Source: Oscheius dolichura (lineage: Eukaryota > Nematoda > Chromadorea > Rhabditida > Rhabditidae). From it: a DNA stretch of 64,000 nt. The stretch covers positions 4,822,001 through 4,886,000 of the forward strand of contig OW051494.1 in NCBI GenBank assembly GCA_932521035.1, given 5' to 3'. Every line of letters begins with the position of its first letter. Position 1 is the first letter of the stretch. Positions 36,875 to 49,800 of the stretch are shown one piece after another. The notes below the pieces were generated by a model. That model saw only the letters and a program-made list of their open reading frames with translations. It was not told the origin of the DNA and did not search any database. Made by a program: the position numbers and the translations under genes.

Positions 36875-38522
36875 ATCTGCACATTTTCTTGATGAGATCT
36901 TTTCGAATTAGAACTGCAAGCGTTTGTTTGCCTTTGCAGAGACGTCACGTGTGGAATGGGTTTCCTACGTCGCTCCACGAGGAAGTCGGCCATACCTGGG
37001 CCCTTCCCCCGCTTCCGTCTCACCGTCTATTGGATTAGTCCGTATCCCTGCAACGAGTTGCTCACTCTGCTTTCCTCTTTCATCGAGACTGCCCGTCTCG
37101 GTTGATGCTCCCTTTCGTCATATTCTACATAACTGATGAATAGACCGGCCTCCAGAACCGCCGGCCTCATTACGACGAGCTGGACGGGTCAATGCCCCCT
37201 CAAATGACGCCGGCTCCTGGAGTGACCGTCTTCTCCCCACTCCCATCAAACATCCGGCCCTTCAAAACACCATAAGCATGGATAAGACTATTTTTAAAGG
37301 CCGGACCAAACACCATTTTATTATCACCCCCACGTGTGTATTGGGAAGTCGCCAACGAGACCCATTAGAAGTCGAGACTCCACTCCTCCCAAATTATGCC
37401 GAGCCGCCTCCTCCCCTGCTGTCTCCCCCAGATCCCTGACTCATCTCCTCCTCCATTCCCTCCATTCCACCGCTGGCAGGTGTGCCCCCTTCTACGTAGC
37501 CTCCTCCTGTCCATCGCTGACCAATTAGTTGTGCCACTTCCTTCGAGGAATTCATAAGAACTTCGAGTTTATTGTCCGTGACGCGGCTCCTCCGACCAGA
37601 AAACGGTGCCTTCTCTCTTTATATTGTGATCTGCCGCATCAGTAGTTTGCCCTCGTCTCCCCACGTGTGAACACGTGCCAATTAGAAATAACATTTGCAA
37701 CCGGAACAAGAGAAAAACTCAGATTATGAGGGCTCCTGCCCTTACAAAGTACTTGTACATCGGGGATAATCCCCCTAGCTCGTACCAGAGAATCCCCTCA
37801 CACCGTACAAGACATCATGGATGTTCTCCAATCCACCGAGCCTCTCCCAGTGGCAATATTTTCCTCGACAATTTCCGGCATCTTCCGATCATCGCCGTCA
37901 TTACCTTTCAGCTGCAACAGAACGTCATCCGCTGCAATCCGCGGGTGCCTCCCGATTGCGGGGGGATCTCCTTCTTTGGGGATAAAGCCTGATCCCGTAG
38001 GCGCCTTCCTCGTCTCCTCGTCACCCCCAGGTGTCCCCTCTGTTTACCAGCAACCGATCTAATTTTATATTATCGCCATCTCGTCTTATTCATTTTTCTC
38101 TGTCCGCCCCGTAGTCACTCCCTCGCCTTCCTCGTTCCCCTTAATTATTCCTCTTAATTTCATTATCCTACTAGCTCAACCCACGGGTCAGTCATCCTCG
38201 TCTTTATCCTCCCTCCCCCGGCCACTTGTCCAGGTGTCTCTGGTTCGTGTTCAATTTCGCCAACAATCCTCCCCCTCTTCTGTCACATAAATAATTCCGG
38301 CCAACTAAAAACGGCGAACATTAGCAGAAAAAGCTGTCAGGGCCGGGTGGTCGAGTCTGATGTCAACTCAGTTGGCCGTCTCTTTTGGGGCGGCCTGCTC
38401 TCTGATAACCGATCTCATTAAGGGAGTGGGTCCAAAACAGGCCTATCCATCCACCCCCCTATGACTTCCTTGTCTGCCGCTCTTCCCCTCATTTCCCCTT
38501 CCGACGGCCACCGTTTCCAGGC
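36875..38522. other. Intergenic, homeobox gene to secreted peptide gene
   Basis: GC-richer, pyrimidine-rich on the plus strand. Nothing recognisable as an exon. A CACGTGTGAACACGTG imperfect palindrome lies near 37660-37677. A TTTCCAG acceptor precedes the next start. Confidence 0.4.
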
Positions 38523-38951
38523 ATGGAGCTGCGGCTACAACTGTTATTATTTTTCTTCGTCCAGCTGATCCTCTCAGTGTCATCCAGCCCCTACTACCAG
38601 AGGATATACCGAAGGGACGACGAGGTTGGTGTCCCCCTCCTCCCATTCCAATATATCTTATCCTCTTCAGTTTTTCAAACCATTCAACTTATTGGGGCAG
38701 GCACAGGCCCCCATGGATGATTTTTTCGAGGACGACGAGCCGGTGGTCCAGGAGACGTGGATAGAGGACAACCCATCGCCCGAGTCTTCCTTCAAACTCA
38801 TCGAGACTCCGGTCAGTCCCGTCTCTTATATCCTATTCTCAACCTGGGGAATGTGAGAATGAGAGAGAATCTTCAGGTCCAGCTCAGTAACCCCGTGTAC
38901 AATTTCTTCACAAAAGCCAACGCGTTTCTGAGATGGATCCGGACCAAATAG
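38523..38951 (+). CDS. Small secreted peptide/protein of unknown function
   Basis: Not recognised. Three exons with clean junctions: signal peptide MELRLQLLLFFFVQLILSVS, then SSPYYQRIYRRDDE; after a 45-nt intron FFKPFNLLGQAQAPMDDFFE with an acidic stretch; after another intron LSNPVYNFFTKANAFLRWIR ending TK. A dibasic RR after YYQRIY could be a processing site, which suggests a propeptide or neuropeptide precursor of about 103 residues. The start at 38523 lies two bases after TTTCCAG. It converges on the Pro/Ala/Tyr-repeat gene, with stops about 210 bp apart. Confidence 0.65.
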
Positions 38952-39159
38952 CCCAGTGTAAGTGTCCGGCCGCCGCGGTGTGAGTCTCCCTTTTCCAGGT
39001 CTCTGCAATCGTGCCTCAAACTTGAATGTGTCGTCATCAAGATCTCAGCCCAGCTTCCGTAATAACATATTTGTTAGAGTTCCTTTGTGTTGGCTGTCAT
39101 TGAATCATATCACAGAAAGACATGGTTCATTATTTACAAAGAGAAGAGGAGACGGCCGA

Positions 39160-39953
39160 TCAGGCGCGGGAGGCGCGGAACTTTCGGTACTTCTTGTAGG
39201 GGGACGACTGGTAGTTGCCACCTGGAACTGTCCGATTTGGAGAACGTGGGGCACGGCCTACCATTAGACGAAGCGGGATAACTGCCCAATGTAGGAGGAG
39301 CCGACTGGTAGGAGGAGGGAGCGGAAGAGTAGGAGGCTGGAAGCTGGCTTGGGGCAGCATAGCTACTGGGAGCAGGGGGAGAGTAAGGGGGGACTGAGTA
39401 TCGTGGAGGGGAGGGAGGTTGAGAGTATTGGCCAGTAGGAGGGGCAGGTCCCTGGGCATAGCTGGAGGTCTGTGGGGGAGCAGCATAGGCGGGAGGAGAA
39501 GCGTATGACTTGGGGGCAACATACGAGGGGGCTGAAGCATAGGCCGGAGGTGAAGGATACGACGGGGCAGAGGCGTAAGATGGGGGTGAAGCATAAGACT
39601 TGGGAGTAGCATATGAAGGAGGGGAGGCATAGGCCGGGGGAGATGCGTACGAAGGGGCAGAGGCGTAGGATTTAGGAGGAGCAGCATAACTCGGTGGAGG
39701 CATGTAAGGAGGCGGCGGAGGAGGCTTGGCGTAGCCACCCGTGGGGTATCCTCCAGACGGCAGGGAATAAGGAGCAGGCGGCTGGGCGTAAGAAATCGAC
39801 GGGGCTACCGGATAGGAGTTGGACGCTGCTGGAGCAGAATACGGCTGAGCGTAGCCGGAGTAGGTGGCCCCGCTGAAGAGGTTGTATAAGTGGGAGGACA
39901 GTGACTTACCCTGAGGCCACAGTGACGAGGGACGAGAGGAGAATGGCCCACAT
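39160..39953 (-). CDS. Secreted Pro/Ala/Tyr-repeat structural protein
   Basis: Probable extracellular matrix, cuticle or eggshell protein. Exon 1 (start 39953) encodes a signal peptide MWAILLSSLVTVASG, joined by an intron (GTAAGT...CTTCAG) to GATYSGYAQPYSAP. The body is low-complexity: units of the form SYASPP, SYASAP, AYASPP and KSYA repeat from about residue 60 to 190, with a run of prolines (KPPPPPPYMPPPSYAAPP) before them. The end, after an intron GTAGGC...GGACAG, is PGGNYQSSPYKKYRKFRASR with a basic final segment. Tyrosines in such repeats are often cross-linked in matrix proteins (general knowledge). Family not identified; repeats blur alignment. Confidence 0.75.
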
Positions 39954-40323
39954 TGTGTTGTCTCTTGCCTGACCCCAGGCCCTTTTATATTCAACTGTTG
40001 CCACTTGTCAGTTGGAGGTTTACGGCCTTCTTCAAGTTTTTCGACAATGCAATCTGCCCGTGGGCCATCAAGGTCGTCTCCACAAAAGGAGGACAACTCA
40101 TTTACCTCATTTACAATTCAAGCCACGGCCACAAAGGCAACTTTTTACTGCCTGCATCAGTTACCATTTACGAGGGTAATTGGGACAGGCTACAAGTAAA
40201 CAAGAGCACGCCAAAACAACTTTTGTGTTCAGTTGAAGTGTCCAATTAAAGATGGAAAAATATCGTTTATTAAGGCAAAAGGAACAAGTGAACAGAAATA
40301 ATAAAATAATATTAAAAAATTAA
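39954..40323. other. Short intergenic region
   Basis: Upstream of the Pro/Ala/Tyr-repeat gene and downstream of the Gly-rich gene. The 3' region of the Gly-rich gene is AT-rich (about 40260-40325). Otherwise noncoding. Confidence 0.4.
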
Positions 40324-41705
40324 TTATTTTTTCCCTCGGCATTCTCCGTTGGGACAGCTGCCTCCTCCTCCACCCATGGGTCCGTATCCTCCGTAGGGTG
40401 AGCCACCGTTTCCACCGAAGTTTCCTCCTCCACCGAAGTCTCCTCCGCCTCCATATCCGCCGCCACCACCGCCGTAGCCGCCTCCCATTCCTCCTCCTCC
40501 GTATCCTCCCATTCCTATAATCGGTTGTTTAAAAGTGACCTCCACGGGTACCTCCTCCGCCGCCCATGGGTCCTCCCCAGCCGCCGCCTCCGTATCCGCC
40601 ACCGCCGTAGCCGTCTGGAAAAGTATCAAGTAGCCAGGAGATATATCAAACAGCTACCTCCTCCGAATCCACCGCCGCCGTTACCTCCACCGTACGGGCC
40701 GCCGTATCCTCCTCCAAAATCGCCTCCTCCGCCGCCTCCTCCGTATCCTCCCATACCTGCAGATGTCTTTCATTTAGAGGGAAGATCTCCTACCTCCATA
40801 TCCGCCGGGTCCTCCTCCCATTCCTCCGTATCCACCGCCTCCGTAACCGCCGTAGCCACCGCCCCCGAAGTCTCCAGGGCCACCACCATAACCTCCTCCG
40901 AAATCGCCGCCTCCTCCTCCACCGCCACCGTAACCACCCATTCCTAAAAGGGCTGTCTCTACTCTCGACGGCTACTGATACCGTTTCCGTATCCACCGTT
41001 GAATCCACCGAAGGGTCCTCCACCATAGGAGCCGCCGTAGTTGCCGCCGAAGGAGTTGAAGGGACCTGAATTGTCATCTGATTCGTGTCTAGGGATCAAG
41101 AGGAGGAGAGGGGTGTGACTGGTCTGAGTACCTCCACGGCGTCGCATGTCCTTGGCGATGGGGACCTTCATGATGTCGTCGGCGAGGGGCTGCATCTGAA
41201 GGGACAGGTGGTTACGGGGGTCGAGAGAGTGACCCACCATGTCGTGTTCGACGTCATCCTCCACCTTCGAGGGAGCTGCGTACAAGGTGCCCACGGCTGC
41301 CAGCAGCAGTAACCTGTAACCGACACTGTTTGGACATCGGAGCCGCTATTGATTCAGAGCTCATCTGCCGGAACGGGATTTGTTTGAGGAAGGTCCTGAC
41401 CGGGTTGTCGGCCCTTGACAGCACAATACCGAGGAGGACCGGGACACGCGACCAACTGACAGCCGAAAAAAATCTTGACAGGGCGGACTCGAGGCCCCCC
41501 GAAAGGAAGACTTTTTTGGAAGGGGGGAGGGTCTGCTTGGGAGGAAGGAGGATACCCATGAAGACGAAGTCAGTAGAGAATAAGTTTTTGAGATATGAAA
41601 TATTGGGGGAGAGGGCCCACGGCAGATCGAGGACTAGTAGGAATACGCGAATGGTCCCAGGCAGAAAAGGCCAAATAATTAGAGAACTTGCCTTTTCCTG
41701 AGCAT
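40324..41705 (-). CDS. Secreted glycine-rich protein (GGYG repeats)
   Basis: Likely secreted matrix or antimicrobial-type glycine-rich protein. Read with a GC-AG intron (AAAAG|GCAAGT at 41691, acceptor at 41314), exon 1 gives MLRKR and exon 2 continues LLLLAAVGTLYA|APSKVEDD, a good signal peptide. A short acidic propeptide-like part (HSLDPRNHLSLQMQPLADDI) ends in MRRRGG. Several exons of GGYGGGG-type repeats follow (MGGYGGGGGG, FGGYGGGGWGG, GGDFGGGGNFGGNGG), ending SCPNGECRGKK. The frame is kept across introns of 45-60 nt. Glycine-rich paralogues are common in nematodes (grl, grsp, caenacin classes); I cannot choose. The 378-nt first intron is far longer than its neighbours. Confidence 0.7.
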
Positions 41706-42492
41706 GTTGAGCTGGGGGATGTGAGGGGGAGCCTGCTCCTGCTTTAAATAGGGGTCGCGAAGGAGGGCGGTCTCGGCTCTATGACAGCCGTTCAGCTGTC
41801 ACAGGCTGCAAAAAGGAGCCGAAACAAAAATAGAAGACCGCGGTAGAGGGGCCGACGATCTTCCTGACTCGTCAGTCATGCTCCACAGTAACCAGCAGGG
41901 GGACGGGATTGGAGACGCCTCCCTGTCTCCTATTAATACACATGGCCGCGTTTATCTACAGCACTTATCAGCCACCCTGTCTATTCCTGGCTCTCTCTGG
42001 CCATCCCTCCACGGTGTCTACTTTTACAATACAAATGGTACAAGTAAAAAGTAGTATCTTCATCTTTCCTGGTCCTACCCTTCAGACGTCCTTCAGAGGT
42101 GTATGCCCCCCCCCCCCCCCCATGAAGAGGCGGCCCCTCCTCCCCTCCAGTAACTGTGTAGTTCGCCCCGAGTAGGATTTCCCCTTCTGTTTGCTCCTCT
42201 TTAATGATCAGTTGATCAGAGAAGGATCCTCTCGAGACACATCAACACCTTTCGGCTATTCTTTTGAAAGACAAACAAAGACAGGCCGCTGCAATTCGAC
42301 TGTTTATTATTGACAATCCCAACAACAGTTTGTACCCCGTCGGAGAGTATAGATACCCATGTGAGAGAGATAAGAAGGCAAACTACGAAACACCGAAACG
42401 ACGGGCTAATACTACGGATATTCTGCATATCACCCGAAATTGCACAAGCACAAAGAGGATATCACAATGCGAGGAATGAGATTCGAGGACGA
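41706..42492. other. Intergenic with a 16-C run
   Basis: Upstream region of the Gly-rich gene and 3' region of the site-2 protease gene. A run of 16 C sits at 42106-42121. Otherwise noncoding. Confidence 0.5.
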
Positions 42493-44604
42493 CTACCTAA
42501 GGGAGAACCGAATGAAGCCGATGAGGATGTTGGCCGTGAGCAAGAGACTGCCCAGCACGAGCACCAGGTTCGACACGAGACTACGCCGCCTCTTGGGCAG
42601 CATCGGGAAGAGCCCCTTGACGACGGTCGTCACTATGAACTGGCCATCCAGGTAGTAGCAGGGCACGGCATTCAGGGCGGCCAGGGCCACGGACAGCGTG
42701 AACAGGTACTGAAACGGCAGGTGGAGGACGGCCACGGGACTCACCTTGGGCACGAGCTCCACTGCTTCGGCTATCCAGTGGGGCACGAAGTCCCACCTGG
42801 CAGTCAGTCCGGCGATGGACACGAAGGAGATCAACTAAATGGGGTGGTAAGGAGGACTACGGTCGGCTTACCTCGTCCAAGTTTCCCACGTAGAGGACTG
42901 GCCTCTTCGAGTCGCGGACCGTGATCCTAGCCAGCTGGGTGCCGTTGTAGAGGGCGGGGAAGAGACAGATTTGAGGGTCGGAGGAGTCTTCCTGGAGATG
43001 ACACTCTGGGTGGCCGAAGAGTCAGTCCCTACCTGGTGGCAGGCCCCATCGGCCGTCTTGTTACAAACGGGCTGGTCGGTCACGTACCGGGCCGAGAGAC
43101 AGCTGAACTGCTTCGTCAGCTCCCGGTGTTCCTTCACCACCGCCTCCTTCTGTAAATGTCTCTTTCTCCGGCCAAAATAAGGGGAGGACCTGGCCAAGGA
43201 GACCACTGAGCAGTTCTTTTTTGGGACTGGGGGCTTTGGAGGAGATCTGCTGGGACACGATGACGACCTCCGTCTCGAAGCACATGTGGGCGTGAGTGAT
43301 GTTGGCGAAGCCGTCGCAGCAGAGGATCTCGTCCACCGAGACGGAAGCCTGGAGGGGATCGATCAGTGGGCCACGGGGTGGGGGACTACCTTCTCCGTCT
43401 TGGATGACTCGACCACGCTCCTCGGGATACAGCGGCCGTTCTGTTGGTGTTCGAGCCGTCTCACACACTCTCGCCAGTCCTCCAGCCGGTGGATGGGACA
43501 GTTCTCTATGGACTCGACCACATTTCCCGGGGAGAGGCCAGCTGGCCCATGGAGCCCGGAATGTGGGTTGACTGCTGTGACTGTCACACCGTCTCCGGCT
43601 ATGAACAACGGGGACAGGAGGAGCGGGGTGGACAGGAAGAGCAGGTAGGCCGCCCCGGATAACACTATGTTATGCCAGATCCCACCTCCAAATATCATTA
43701 GTTTCCGAAACGAAGTAGCTCGTTCTAAAAAGAATTTTTCTTACTGTGCCGGGTAGAAGAACGTACGCAGTGATTCCGGGTCAATATCGGTGAATGCCCC
43801 GGGGTACAGGGCAAAAATGAAGATCCCAAATCCGTTGACCTTGACACTGTTACTTCGAGCCGCCTGAGCGTGTCCCATCTTAAAATATTTCTCCTTTTTT
43901 TAATCTTTTCTAAACGAACTTCGTGCACAACAGCGGCCAAGGAGAGAACCACCATAAAAATTGGGATGTGACTCCATGGCAAATTTACACCTGGAATTAT
44001 GGGAACCAGTCCTGAATTTCCGCTGTTACTTGATCTCTCCCGGTAATTCACCTTCTTCTCCTTTGATTTCTCCGTCTAGAATATCGTATTCTGGGGGAGG
44101 CGGAGGTGGTAGGTCGTCATGGGTCGGATGAGGAATAGATTTCGGCGGTATTGGCATCGCTCGGAAAGTTTGTATTTTAGGTTTATATGCCGATAAATGG
44201 GAAATATCTGCAAATATTTTTGTGGATAAATAACACTATATATACTCACTAGTAAAAAGGATTTGGGCGAGGTAGATGGTAATTGCAAAGAGACATAATA
44301 GGGACACCAATGCGCCGATACCGAACCAAATGGAAGAAAGAGTACGTCGGATAGCATTGTGCCCATTTTTTAAAAGATTAGTTGGAGGATCCGGAAGATT
44401 ACTGCGGGATGTATATAGCCGGAGCTAAACAATTTCATTTGTCATTCTGGTATTCGAAGCTACCTGGAATGGGGATATTTCAAGCCCATGTCTATTGGCA
44501 AACTGTACATACGGACGAAAATTTTTCAGACGGAGGATATAATCAAAAAGAAAAAGTGAAGTCCAGGAGATGAGAAATACGGCAATCGCCGTTGAGAATA
44601 ACAT
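42493..44604 (-). CDS. Site-2 protease (intramembrane zinc metalloprotease)
   Basis: S2P (MBTPS2) cuts SREBP and ATF6 inside the Golgi membrane to release transcription factors. Exon 1 (44604-44464) encodes MLFSTAIAVFLISWTSLFLF then ANRHGLEISPFQ. Exon 2 has a membrane segment (ALVSLLCLFAITIYLAQIL). A proline-rich, acidic linker leads to GLVPIIPGVNLPWSHIPIFM and the zinc motif HEMGH, split by a 41-nt intron (43879-43919). NGFGIFIFALYPGAFTDI, RIFGGGIWHNIVLSGAAYL and PHSGLHGPAGLSPGNVVESI (PDZ-like) follow. Cys-rich luminal exons come next, then NAVPCYYLDGQF, the second zinc-ligand motif, and the TM tail NLVLVLGSLLLTANILIGFI. Both catalytic motifs are intact. The N-terminal exons are AT-rich and the C-terminal ones GC-rich. 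TAF12 lies 340 bp upstream on the same strand. Confidence 0.93.
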
Positions 44605-44944
44605 TGAACTTCTGAAAATCCATGTTCTTCAAATCTTGAATTTTCCAATTCTGTTAGAAGTAGCGTTTTAGATATAAGTTTTTGCTTAGGACAGGATACA
44701 ACATACCTTCAGTTCTCTGGTGTTTTAGCTTCTCGTTCTCTCATCCATTATTAAAGTTCTGACAAAGAAATAGAAGTTTAACATGAAGGTGAAGGCATAC
44801 AACTGGTTTCATACCGGTAGCGTACAGCAAAAGTTTACATAGAAATGTTTTAATTATACCAACATTTAAAAAACAATATTCTTATCGAGATCAGTTTGAA
44901 CAAACGTTATATATGTCATATGATACCGGTAAATAAGATAAGGA

Positions 44945-46338
44945 TCAGATTTTCTTTATCTGTTTTTTGATGAGCAATAAACGTTGCTTATGAGCTTCTG
45001 TAGGAGGATGAGCGTCGAGTTTCGGATACTGGGTTGCAGGTTGCCCAAAGACATGTACCGCTGCTCGTGGAACCTGGATTTTTTTGATAAAAATCAGTTT
45101 TTAATAATAAAAAAAATGTATGGTGAATTGACTTACAACAGGCATATGGTAAACCATATTCAGAACCATCTCAACGTCTCGAACCTCTATTTTTTTATTC
45201 GGGGCTTGTTGCTGCCCTGTTCTGTATGTGGCGAAATTACACACTTTAGTTATGATCTCAAATCTATCCGTTAAAAAATATTTAAAATAGTGAACTTACT
45301 TCCGAAATAAAATCATCACAATATTCGATCAACGCTTCTTTTACATTGTCTTCTAGATTAGTATTTGGATCTATTTGCTTCACTAAATCGTCTAAACGCA
45401 TCTACAAACAAAATTGTGTTATATATATGACAAAAAAAAAACAAACCTTGTCTATAAGTCCAGCTGGAGTTTGAGGTAAATGTACATAGCTTGGAGCGCC
45501 ACCGACAGGTGGGCCGGGATTTATAGGTATTGGCTGAGGTATCATTTGTGGATGGCCGGAATGAGGGCGTTGAACCACAACCTGCAAAAGTTTCGTGGAG
45601 TTTGAATGAAAGATTAAAAATAACTGGAAGTATTGAACGAGTACAAGATCCAGAATACAAGAAGTTTTGTAATGTAACCATGGCGTACCTGTTGGGCCGG
45701 ATTGAATCCAGGTGGATGATTAAGTCGTACAACATGACCAGGAGGATAAGGTGCTGATCTAATATGAACTGAGTTGCGCAATTTAAAAAAATGAAAGATT
45801 CACAAACTAACTAGGATTGACGCGTATCGGCCCGGGGGTTCCATTTGGTGGAGTTGCAAATTGGGGTCCGTCACTATGAGATTGCTAAATAATTGTATAA
45901 ATCAGCCCAAAAATCAAGTATTTCCCTATATTTTTACGTTAAAACTGCACACGACCACAAGGGCAATAGGAATGACGAAAGCAAAATACAAATAGCTTGA
46001 GATTAAGGATAGACAAAACAAACATTCACAGTAGACCATGGAGGACGGCTTCCGGTTAGTGGGAATTGTGATGTGCCATTGAAACCGTCATGATACATAA
46101 TCTGCAGTACATAAATATAGTGCAGAAGTTATTAATTAATTAATAATAAAAAAAGGGTTAAAAAAAGTAAGCGAATATGAGCTAGGGTAAGAAATATAGG
46201 TGCCTCTAGTAAACATGCACATAACATAGACATGCAAAAAAATCCAAAGAAACTTACAGCTGTTGATGGGGTACTTAATGCGGCTACAAGAGGAGACTGG
46301 CTAACGGGAGCATGTTGTGGAGCTTGTGAGTCCCCCAT
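44945..46338 (-). CDS. taf-12: TFIID subunit TAF12 (histone-fold)
   Basis: TAF12 pairs with TAF4 in TFIID through an H2B-like histone fold. Eight exons join in frame. An N-terminal Pro/Gln/Ser-rich region (MGDSQAPQHAPVSQSPLVAA; ATPPNGTPGPIRVNP; PYPPGHVVRLNHPPG; GGAPSYVHLPQTPAG) comes first. The histone fold follows: RLDDLVKQIDPNTNLEDNV and IEYCDDFISE, then EIITKVCNFATYR with an unusual insert before KKIEVRDVEMVLNMVYHMPV. The end is diagnostic: PTEAHKQRLLLIKKQIKKI. The start at 46338 is the first ATG after upstream noncoding sequence; the stop is at 44947-44945. Introns are 40-190 nt and AT-rich. The gene sits in tandem between kinesin-5 and site-2 protease. Confidence 0.93.
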
Positions 46339-46810
46339 ATTGCCCTATTTCTGAAAACGAATAATTATAGCTTGAAAATATAAGTCAAGCGGTGCAATGA
46401 ATAAATTATTCGACGAAAAGGCCGATAAGAAAAGAGTTTATGTCAAATACAATTAGATTTTTCTTTAAAAAAGAGTAAATCCATTGGAAGCGAATAATGG
46501 AAGCGAATAAAAGACCTTCTAACCAGAAAGAAAGAATGCAACTTCTACGAAGCGAGGTGTAAACGCAGTACAACCGACCAGAAGATAGCAGTTTTCACAA
46601 AAATCGGGGAATATATCTTTGTTTCACTTTTCTAGACGATAGAATCAAAGATATGAATTCCAAGTGGAGCAAGTGGAGTCGGGAATAAAAAACCACAAAC
46701 TACGATTATGTCGATATATTCCGCAGGGAAAAGTTATAGGACAATACGAAGAGTATTTTGAAGTTCAATGAAGAACATAGACGGCAAAAGAATAAAATTT
46801 ATTGACACTT

Positions 46811-49800
46811 TTACACATTCTGACTTTTTGGCACAACATTTTCTATCTCCTCATCGATTATATCCATTATCGTCGCTGTTTTCTTCTGGCTTTTTAGAGA
46901 TCCAGGAGACATTGGGACATTGTCGACTTCCAAGAGAGACTCTCGTGTTTTGCTGTGTGACACAAGCTGAAAAAAATGGTATATTCTGCAGGAGACAACG
47001 GCCAACCTCCTTTGTAATTCCGTGTAATTCGAGCATCTTTTCTCGTTTCGCCAACGGCTGTGTGAGTACCGAAAGATCCAACACGGGATGTTTTCGCTGA
47101 GGTACGACTACTGAATGTTAGCTATGAGGGAGGGACAGTAAGGGCTCAAACCATCGTCACTCCGCTGCTGCCAGTCCCTCTTCAGAGCCGCCGCCACTCC
47201 CCGCACTTGTCCGACGGACGAGGCCGTCTCGTCTTTCGAGGCTACTATTTGATCCAACTATAACTGGGGATATCTCAATAGACATATTCAACCCACGTGT
47301 TCACCGGCGATGGTCTTTATGTCGTGCGACAGATCGTCTAAGGCGAGGTCCACCCGGTCGCAGGCATCACTGGCCACCTGGAATTATCCGTAGGAGGGGG
47401 GACGAGACATTCTAACCGTGACACTCGTCGTGACCTGTTCCAAATGACCGGAGAGCAGTTTATCCATCTCGGCCACCGCCTGCTCGGCCGTCTCTTTGTT
47501 TCGTCCGGTGAATTCCGTGACCTCCTTTTCGACCTTTGCCAAATTCGACTTGATGTAGTCCCTGAACGGTCTCCTTGGAATGTACCCCCTGCCGAACCGA
47601 CCTGTGGCAGCCGAGACGAGGCTCAATCTCGAGGATGTTGCCTTCGGACTGGCTCAGTTCCTTGGTGGCACTGCAGTCGAACGACTCCATCATCGGCGGC
47701 AGTTCCTCCAGTCGAGTGGACCGCGTGGCCAGCTGCTCCGTGTCGAGGCTAGCCCAGCCGGCTATCGTTTTCTCATCGTCCTCCTTCTTCTTGTTTATCA
47801 TTTCCAGCACCTGGTTCACTATGTTCGTCACCTAAATTTCCCGTTCATCGTCTGCTTCTTGTCCCTACGTTTGCTGTGAATGTCGTCGTCTCGGTGGCAA
47901 ACTCCTCCCGGAACTGTTCCCTCGTCTTCTTCTCTCCATCGGCCGCATTCTTCTCCCGGGCTATCTGCAATGCCCGTTTAGACGCCAAAGAGTAGGGGGC
48001 TTACCCAGCCGGCCACGTCTTTCTGCATGTCCTCCTTCGATTTGGTCAGGTTTCGGATCGAGTCCTGGATGGATTTGGTCAGTTGGGTGAGCAGTTCAGT
48101 CGTGTTGTTGGACACCGTCTGGAGACCGTTGGTATGGTCCAACAGGCTCTTCCGATAGGCGCTGTGGGAGGCCGTCATCTCTTCGAAGGCGCTCTTCACC
48201 CGGCTGGAGCACTTCTGAAGGCGGCATCTGCCCGTTGGGGAGAAGGGGGCCAACCTGTTCGAATGCCTCGAGATGGTGTCTCACGGTCTGAATGTTCCCT
48301 CGGATCACCTTGATGTCCGTGCTTCCCGACAGTCCGACTTCCTCTGAAAAGTGCCCGTGTCCCCCCGTCGAGACGAGTAACCCACTTATTTTAGTCTCCA
48401 GTTTCTCAACCGTCTTCTCCGCCATCGTCAAGATTTCCTCCATTTGTTGGCTGATAAGCCCGGCTTGTTCCGTGACCTGAACTGTCCCTTGTCAGCCATA
48501 GCTGTGCTTACTTTGTCGACTGTTCGGAATGTGTTCTTCTGGTTGTTCGAATGGACCAGTTCCAGGTCGTCCTCGACCCTCCACCACTGTTCCGCCTCTC
48601 CCTCCTGTGTCTTGACTGCCTCCCTCGTCTAAATTCAGTTCAACCCATCCTCCTGACCCCCTACCTCTTGCAATTCGGAGAACAGTATCCTGGCCTGTTT
48701 GTGTGTCTCCTTGAAGGCGCCCGTGTAGGCGGCCAGCTTGGCCTCCGTGTCGGCCAAGGCCTTCTTCGTCTCGTCCAACTCCGTCACCCTCGTCTCCAGC
48801 TTCTGTCGGAAACGGGCGTTCAATTTGTACAGCATTTGGTACTGGGTATCGATAAAGGCCATGTCCTCCATGAAGAGCTGCAGTTTGGTGAACTGGGCTT
48901 CGAGTTTCTCCGAGAGCTCGTCGATTCGCTGCTCCTTGGCCGACAGCTGCTTTTCCATGTCCCTGAAATGGGTGGTTCATTCGAAAGCAGTCGGCCACCT
49001 ACTCGTAAGACTCCGTGCTGAGGTAGACGCCACCCGTCTTCTGGCGGGCGGTGAACAGGTCCCGGCGCAGCTTCTCGATCTCGGCGTTGTACTCCTTGAG
49101 GAGGGCCTTCCTCGACACCGTCTGGTTGCACTCGGGATGGTTCTTGATGTTCTTGGCCCGCATCGCGTAGTCCAGCGTGGAAATGGTCTCCTCGGCACTG
49201 CACGAGGACGGGCTGATTGTGGCGATCAGCGAGGTGATCGTACTCCCGCCGAGCGAGTCCTGCAGCATCCGGGTCAGTTTGGACTCCCTGGAAATGACAA
49301 TGGCTACGGCAGGGAGAGGGGGAACCTGTAGGGGACGTGGACGGCCGAAGAGGTGAGCGACGTGATGACCCTTCCCAGGGTCAGCAGGGACTGGTTGATG
49401 TTTCCGGCCTCCTTCGCCCGCTTGCCTTCGGCTCCCGACCTGCCAATATGTTCCGAGCCGGCCAGATCCACGAGATTCAGTTTGCCCTGCAATGGAGCCG
49501 AATCAAATATCTAAAGGGAAACCCACAATTTTGACAAGCTCGTCGCCCGACTCGTTACTCTCCCGAAGTACGACTGTGATCGTAAAGATACTATGAGAGC
49601 GGCTAGAGGTTCTATTCATTAGCGTGGCTGCTGTTGTTCGGCGCTCTGCTCCCCGCCTCAGGAGGTCGTAGACTTCTTGTCTGGTCCGTACAGGGGTCTC
49701 CTCGGCCCCGGAAATAACGACGGCGCCCTTCTTGGACGGGTCGTCGAAGAGTCGAAGGCGTTCCCTGTCGTCGCAGATGGGTGCCAGGAGATCGTACAGC

